Program-made: the position numbers and the translations under genes
In this document: piece after piece, positions 59,201-64,000 of the stretch
How the letters are laid out: the number at the start of each line of letters is the position of its first letter
How positions within the stretch are numbered: the first letter of the stretch is position 1
Source of the DNA: Gordionus sp. m RMFG-2023
Taxonomy: Eukaryota; Nematomorpha; Gordioida; Chordodea; Parachordodidae
Direction of reading: 5' to 3'
Assembly: GCF_954871325.1 (NCBI RefSeq)
Contig: NC_088778.1
Coordinates: 9,395,743-9,459,742 of the forward strand
DNA: 64,000 nt
Notes under the pieces: model-generated
Database searches by the model: none
What the model saw: only the letters and a program-made list of their open reading frames with translations
Told to the model about the DNA's origin: nothing

Positions 59201-62200
59201 TATTTGGTTTTATATACTATGTCTGATTTTTCTTTGTCGATTTTATTGATGGCAACTATGATCGGAACTGTTTGAAGATTGATTCATTTTTTTTGTACAT
59301 ATAAAAATACAAGTTTAACACGGATTCAAAATTACAAATTCTATATGATAAAGGGTAGCAAGGGCGTTGTTTTTTTTAAAGAATTTTAAGTTATAAATAA
59401 TATCAATTTAGTCTTGAACCTAACAATATTTCTTTTTCTATTCTGAAAAATGGTAATCTAAATAGATTAGGTTCAATCCCGCTTCAAACTTTTTTTAAAA
59501 TATATTCCAAAACAATAAAAAGACACAAAATTTTTAAATATTAAATTCTACATAACTTAAGTTTTTTTCAAATATTTTGTAATCTAGATTTGTCAAAAAA
59601 GTTTATTTTGAAATCCCAAGTACATCTTCTTTCTAAAAAAACGGGAAAAAATTCAATGTAACCTAGTTTTTCTTATTTTTTTTAAAACCAACATTATTTA
59701 CAACGAAAAAACTCCGGTTAAAATGTAATATATAATATTCATTAATTTGCAAAAACGAAAATGTGCTATCATGTCCAAACATATATTATTTTATATAACA
59801 TTTATTTTTTTCAAAGGCAAACTAATTATCAGAGTTGTTAAAAGATACTTTTTAAATGGATCTAGATACAGATACATCGTCTAAAAATTTATCTAGATAC
59901 AGATACAGCTTCTAAAAAGTTATCTAGATACAGATACAATTTAAAATGTATCTAGATACAGATACATTTTTTATTATACTCTTAGATAAGGTTTGAATAA
60001 ACCTAAATTAGGATTTTATTGTGAAAATTCATGAAATGATCTAAAAAATTTATTGACTCGATAACATTTATCAAAATATAAATAAAATAATGATTTTTAG
60101 ATATTAATATAATATATGATTTTTAGATATTAATATAATATATGATTAATATAAATAATTATTATATATCATTAATAAAATAATATAATTAATAAATGAT
60201 TATAATTTATAAATAGTTATTAGATTTCAGTAATAAAATATTTTCAAAATTTTGGTCATTAAGACATCCTCGTTTATCTGAAAAGACCTTTTTAGCTATA
60301 CTAAAAAGTCTTTCAACAGGGGCACTGGAAGAAATTGTGGTGTTATATTTAATGAATAACATTTTTATATCAGGATATTGTTTAAAAATACTAAAATCTT
60401 ATCGGCATTCATTTTTGAAAAAATATTTAAAATTTGTTGATTATCAGAATTTAAATCATTAACAATCATATCTCCTGCTGTGGGATACTGAAAAAAATCG
60501 GATATTAAATTATTGGTTTTTTTTACACAGGTTTATGATTCTGATATTCCAAAATCCTGAGCAGTAGTATAAAGATCTGATATTGATATTAGTGCAACTG
60601 TTTCTTCATCTTCCAGATCATCTATGAATTCACTAATATTTTCAATTGGCTTGAAAACTCTATCATAAATAAGTAATATTATGTTTATATTTATAATAAA
60701 ATAAACCTAAAAGACTTAATAAAGTTTTTGGCATTATTAGTAATGCTCTTTGAGATTTTATTTTGTATGCAATAATCCTTTGCTATATCTTGTAAATTTT
60801 TTGCTATTTTATCATATGTATGAATGACTACCATTCTTTTACAAGCCAACGCTACATTTTTTCTTTCCAAACTTGTTGGATCTATATAGTGTGCAGTGAC
60901 TCCTATGTATGAACTAAAAATTAACATTTCTTAAAACTGCTCAAATAATTTGTTTGTAAATAAATTATTATACAAATTTAAATGTTAGCTATACCGGCGA
61001 TAGGCACTCCAACAATCTGCTGTTGTACATATTAACTATGGTTCTATTAGACTTTTAATGATTTCTTTTTTTTCATTCTCCCATCTTTGTGAGATTCTAA
61101 CAACTACTGTCTGTCGGCAAATTATATTTTTTTGTAAAGCTAATGTATGAAGGATTTTCAACAATTGAAAATGGCTGAATGCTATCTATAATAAAATCAG
61201 TTATTAAATCATCTAAAGTGGTTTGGGTTAAAGTCTGAGGTCTCTTGGAAAAAAAATCAATGGACGATGAGCCTAGTCCAATATTTTCTTTAATAGGTTT
61301 TTTCTCCTTCCCCTTTTTTATTTGGATCAAGAGTGTTTGATGCTTTCTCTTAAAATTTAAAATTGTAAACATTTATTTAGTATCTATACCCTTAAATGTT
61401 TCACAATGTTGCAAGTTGAGGTAATGCTAACTGAAATTTGCATATTTTTTGGTAGACATGGCAAACATTTTACTAACAGAGATTTGTTTTCTTTATTTTG
61501 AGATATTATTTTAAAATATGGTCTATAAATTGGCCATGGAAGAATGTCGTCATTTTCGTCATCAATATTAATCTCAAAAATTAATATAATAGAATATAAT
61601 AAAATAAAATACCAATTCCATTGCAATTAAAAATGGCAAATTCCTTAAGATGGATTGTAATATCAGAATTTGCTTGTTATTGATAACTCGGACATAATAT
61701 TTAATTAATATTTATATATTCTCTTTATATATAAGTTTTAATATTTTACATATATATATATATATATAATTTTTTAATATATATATTAATATTAAGTTAT
61801 ATGCTCATATGAAATAAAATAAATTTTACATTCAAATATTTTTATTTATAATATAAAAAAGCGTTAAATAGAAGTATATCAAAATGTATCTTAAATTGTA
61901 TCTAAAAACAGATACAGATACATCTAAAATAATATCTAGATACAGATACTTTAATCAAAAATCTATCTAGATACAGATACCACATTTTTATATCTAGATA
62001 CTTTAACAACTCTGCTAATTATACACTAAAAGCATATTGATGACTAGGTTAGATGTTAGCTATTTAATATTTAGGCATAATAATATCAATTAAATTTTTA
62101 TTAAAACCTTTGCACTCGTTAGCGAATCGGATAGATTGTATCGTCTGCTCCATTACGCTGTCGTCGGCCGCCACCACAAGGATTGCTATATCGGTCAAGC

Positions 62201-62296
62201 GACAACCGCGAGATCTCATGCTGGCGAAAGCGGCGTGGCCCGGGGTGTCCACAAAAGTTATCAAATTATTCTCAAGCGGTTGATCATCTAATTTGG
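50026..62296 (-). CDS. MTIF2: Mitochondrial translation initiation factor 2 (5' part missing)
   Basis: Eleven minus-strand exons join in phase (high to low): 62108-62296, 59218-59267, 59004-59093, 58787-58911, 58121-58424, 55632-55738, 54003-54151, 53011-53154, 52646-52804, 52209-52352 and 50026-50201. They give 544 residues and a stop. The protein is a GTPase that places the initiator tRNA on the mitochondrial small ribosomal subunit. Seen: G3 [12 protein letters not shown] (G4), VPISALK (G5), domain II with [15 protein letters not shown], the animal-type charged linker [34 protein letters not shown] of domain III, and the C-terminal [16 protein letters not shown] to WDMGF (WDPGF in mammals). 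The P-loop exon (GHVDHGKT) and transit peptide must lie beyond 64000. All splice sites are GT-AG; introns run from 92 to 2,840 nt, the longest holding a hAT element. Function looks intact. Confidence 0.96.
51133..51672. mobile_element. hAT-type MITE, family A copy 2 (in MTIF2 intron)
   Basis: It starts CAGGGTTTCTAAACCGAACG and ends CGTAACTCTG. Flanks tttgaaat and gtttaaat agree at 6 of 8. It matches the 3221 copy in reverse orientation, for example at the interior word tccttgggggaaatttaaat. Confidence 0.75.
52209..52352 (-). CDS. MTIF2: MTIF2 exon: domain IV
   Basis: It encodes [20 protein letters not shown] to ADNIIYR. Confidence 0.94.
52646..52804 (-). CDS. MTIF2: MTIF2 exon: domain III to IV
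   Basis: It encodes [19 protein letters not shown] to [22 protein letters not shown] matches the family's KIIYRLVEDLQEEL. Confidence 0.92.
53011..53154 (-). CDS. MTIF2: MTIF2 exon: domain III
   Basis: It encodes [18 protein letters not shown] to [11 protein letters not shown]. Confidence 0.94.
54003..54151 (-). CDS. MTIF2: MTIF2 exon: linker to domain III
   Basis: It encodes [18 protein letters not shown] to KPRFSIILK, joining in phase to [11 protein letters not shown]. Confidence 0.91.
55632..55738 (-). CDS. MTIF2: MTIF2 exon: charged linker
   Basis: It encodes [18 protein letters not shown] to LKRKEHLV and part of Asn. It matches the helical linker of animal MTIF2. Confidence 0.9.
57064..57250. 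mobile_element. MITE, family C, with perfect 8-bp duplication
   Basis: The left end is CAGAGACCTGCAGG; the right end, read inward, is CAGGGATTTGCAGG. It is flanked on both sides by ctttttaa (57056-57063; 57251-57258). Inside are islands of CGGCCCGGCC and AGGCCAGGCCC between A/T tracts. It lies in the MTIF2 intron between 55739 and 58120. Confidence 0.88.
58121..58424 (-). CDS. MTIF2: MTIF2 exon: domain II
   Basis: It encodes [19 protein letters not shown] to TLYQVENE, with an insert of about 25 residues ([19 protein letters not shown]) before MWARVRAMF compared with mammals. Confidence 0.94.
58787..58911 (-). CDS. MTIF2: MTIF2 exon: start of domain II
   Basis: It encodes [18 protein letters not shown] and [17 protein letters not shown]. 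Confidence 0.94.
59004..59093 (-). CDS. MTIF2: MTIF2 exon: G5 region
   Basis: It encodes [20 protein letters not shown] to VPISALK. It is exactly 30 codons, phase 0 at both ends. Confidence 0.94.
59218..59267 (-). CDS. MTIF2: MTIF2 exon: G4 (NKID)
   Basis: A 50-nt exon encoding [16 protein letters not shown]. It is easy to miss by ORF length alone. Confidence 0.93.
59830..62014 (-). mobile_element. hAT transposon with perfect target duplication (in MTIF2 intron)
   Basis: The ends CAGAGTTGTTAAA and, inward from the right, CAGAGTTGTTAAA are identical over 13 bp. The flanks are exactly ctaattat (59822-59829; 62015-62022). Each end carries copies of ATCTAGATACAGATAC, probably transposase-binding repeats. 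Minus-strand coding remnants: a BED finger (61384-61626; [18 protein letters not shown]), an N-terminal region (61097-61372; [11 protein letters not shown]), [20 protein letters not shown] (60691-60927) and the C-terminal hATC motif [20 protein letters not shown] (about 60260-60340). The frame is broken at several points, so it is not autonomous. It is absent from the coding part and should be spliced out. Confidence 0.9.
60087..60140. repeat. Tandem duplication of 26 bp
   Basis: atgatttttagatattaata followed by taatat occurs twice in a row inside the hAT element. Confidence 0.75.
62108..62296 (-). CDS. MTIF2: MTIF2 exon: G3 (DTPGHAAF)
   Basis: It encodes [20 protein letters not shown] and [10 protein letters not shown] to ANECK. 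The acceptor AG is at 62297-62298. It begins with two bases of a split codon, so at least one upstream exon exists. Confidence 0.95.
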
Positions 62297-63804
62297 CTTT
62301 ATTTGAAATAAAATTTAAAAAAATATATATTTTGAAATTTTCATCGCGATCTCTATTTTTTTAAGTGGAAAATACTGAAGAAGTAGTACGCATTTGAAGT
62401 CTGCAAAACCCGACCCAAATAGAGAGGGTGGAGAAATGGTAATTATTTATTATTTTTGCGTTAGATCGATTTTGGAGGGGAGGGGAATATTTTTTCGATA
62501 GTTTTATTTAATGATATTTTATAATATTGGAATCAAGTTTTATGTTATACATTCTAGTTTGATTCAGTGATTATTAGTTGTTAAATACTATATGAAAAAA
62601 AAATTTTTAAAGAGCGGTAAAAAAAATTTAAAAATAGCGTCTTCTAATCTCTCATATTTAGGCATTAAAAACTAATATATAGTATTGTTAGAAAGAGTGG
62701 CTACCTTTTAAGAATTTCATCAACCCGCCTTTCTCCTAATAAACATACATCCTATTTCCTTTCTATGGAATGGTTGTTTTTTCGTAATACTCACGAAAGT
62801 TTAATTTTTACAAAATATTCTGAATTTTGCAATCTTTTGTCAGTTATATTCAAAAAAAATATTAGGCCAATTTTATTTTTGAATCATAAAATACTACTCA
62901 CCTTTAAATAATTAATTGGCAGTTTGCCATGCAAATTCCCAAAACAGATTATAAATAATAAATAACTATTATATTAAAAATTGGTCCCTAAATTTGTCGA
63001 AATGTTCCCTTTTTTAAATTTAATAATAATTTATTAAAATATCAAAATAATTTGATTTTATAATTTAATGGTTCACATGTTATAATATAATAATGCTAGA
63101 AAATTTGCGCAAATTCTTAATCAAAACTCCACAAAATTTAAAAAAGGTGTGATAATAAGATGTAGAATGAAGATGATATTTTAAAGAAAAATAAAGTGTT
63201 ATTTTTTGATCAATAATATTTTTTTTTTATATTAAAATAGGTTAAGTGACAAATGAATTTATAAAAAATTTTAAAACTTCATTAAATGGAATGAAATAAA
63301 TGTTTTTAAAACAAAATTGAAAGGAAGAAAAGAAAGAAAAAACATTTTAATATACTGTAATACGTAAAACAATGGGGAGTTATTTGACTCCAATTGATAC
63401 ATTTTAAAAAAAAATGTATATTAGTAATAAAAAAAGGTTAGATTATTGCGACATTTCTTCATTATTTTAAAAACAAAATTGTTATAATCATTTTTTTTTA
63501 AATGTCACGAAATCTTAATGTTATCAAAATCAAAATATTATATTATTTTTTCATCTCGAAGGGTAGAATTTAAGTTAAATCAATTTGTGATTCTAAATCA
63601 TATCCAATTTAATCTGGCCCATTTTTCCTCCATTTGATTTTACTTTTGATTACATTCGAAAAATAGATTTAAACTAGGTTCAGCTGTATACTAAATATTT
63701 AATACTTATCAATTTATTATCGACATCTTAATTTAATGAAACGCCGGTAATCAACAACAAAATTTGTAAAAAAAAAAGAAGTCTGAAATAAATTTTCGAG
63801 AAGG
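62297..63804. other. AT-rich stretch upstream of the visible MTIF2 exons
   Basis: It should be MTIF2 intron. I searched the minus strand for a P-loop exon and saw none. Confidence 0.5.
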
Positions 63805-64000
63805 ATGATTTTATTATGGTCCATCATAGCTTGCATAAATTTTGGACCCGCTTATCAACAATCGCTGCCCGCTAGAAGACGGGTCTTGTTTGTTCGTAAA
63901 AATTACTCGAAAAACTTATCGACGTCGCAACCCGACCTCTTAATAATCAAGACACCGTCACTCAATAACAACATGTTATTTTCGAAACCGCGCTCCTATA
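63805..64000 (+). CDS. Start of a probable secreted or membrane protein (runs off the window)
   Basis: An ATG at 63805 opens a frame of at least 65 codons to the window end. It begins MILLWSIIACINFGPAYQQS, a likely signal peptide, followed by LPARRR, a dibasic-type site, and a Ser/Asn/Lys-rich stretch. Base composition rises to near half G+C, unlike the flanking DNA and like the exons here, which supports coding. It lies on the strand opposite MTIF2, whose 5' exons must be further right, so it would be nested in an MTIF2 intron. The product is not recognised; it could be a peptide precursor or an exon of a larger gene. Confidence 0.55.
   Translation, partial: MILLWSIIACINFGPAYQQSLPARRRVLFVRKNYSKNLSTSQPDLLIIKTPSLNNNMLFSKPRSY

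Noticed and set aside
62297-63800. MTIF2 P-loop exon expected just upstream
   Set aside because: No GHVDHGKT-like coding was found on the minus strand; it is assumed to lie beyond the window.

Overview
This window is animal (metazoan) nuclear DNA. The genes are split by GT-AG introns and belong to animal families: a Pax-2/5/8-type paired domain, a YIPF1/2 Golgi membrane protein, an eIF4A-family helicase homologue and mitochondrial translation initiation factor 2. By eye the G+C is very low, around a quarter. Most DNA outside exons is AT-rich intron or spacer, with G+C-richer islands that mark transposons or exons. I could not identify the species. Several introns are only 39-52 nt beside others of 2-4 kb, and in two genes the tiny ones cluster at the 5' end. 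That resembles some flatworm genomes but is only a weak hint.

Layout. 1-4389 (+): three exons of a Pax-2/5/8-type gene whose 5' end lies outside the window. 5411-6749 (+): three further exons of unknown product, possibly the Pax C-terminus. 10330-11030: a decayed LINE-like reverse transcriptase tail. 11030-13480: hAT-type elements and a large direct repeat, one copy of which is split by an insertion. 15337-21105: a broken Ty3/gypsy-type LTR element with both LTRs and a 5-bp target duplication. 21259-22735 (+): a complete six-exon YIPF1/2 gene. 23590-26640: two hAT transposons. 26950-42682 (+): a complete nine-exon gene for a 543-residue eIF4A-like protein in which most catalytic helicase motifs are altered. 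43850-49592: another hAT remnant and several small inverted-repeat elements. 50026-62296 (-): eleven exons of MTIF2, from the G3 motif to the stop, with a hAT transposon inserted in one intron. 63805-64000 (+): the start of an open frame with a likely signal peptide, running off the window.

The genes do not form an operon or a pathway. The most unusual object is the helicase-like gene: every exon joins in phase without a stop, yet the residues needed for ATP binding, hydrolysis and RNA-coupled motion are replaced. It looks like a retained pseudo-helicase. The second theme is a crowd of hAT-type transposons that share terminal repeats but carry different subterminal repeat words. Several have readable 8-bp target duplications, and in one case a natural empty site lies next door.
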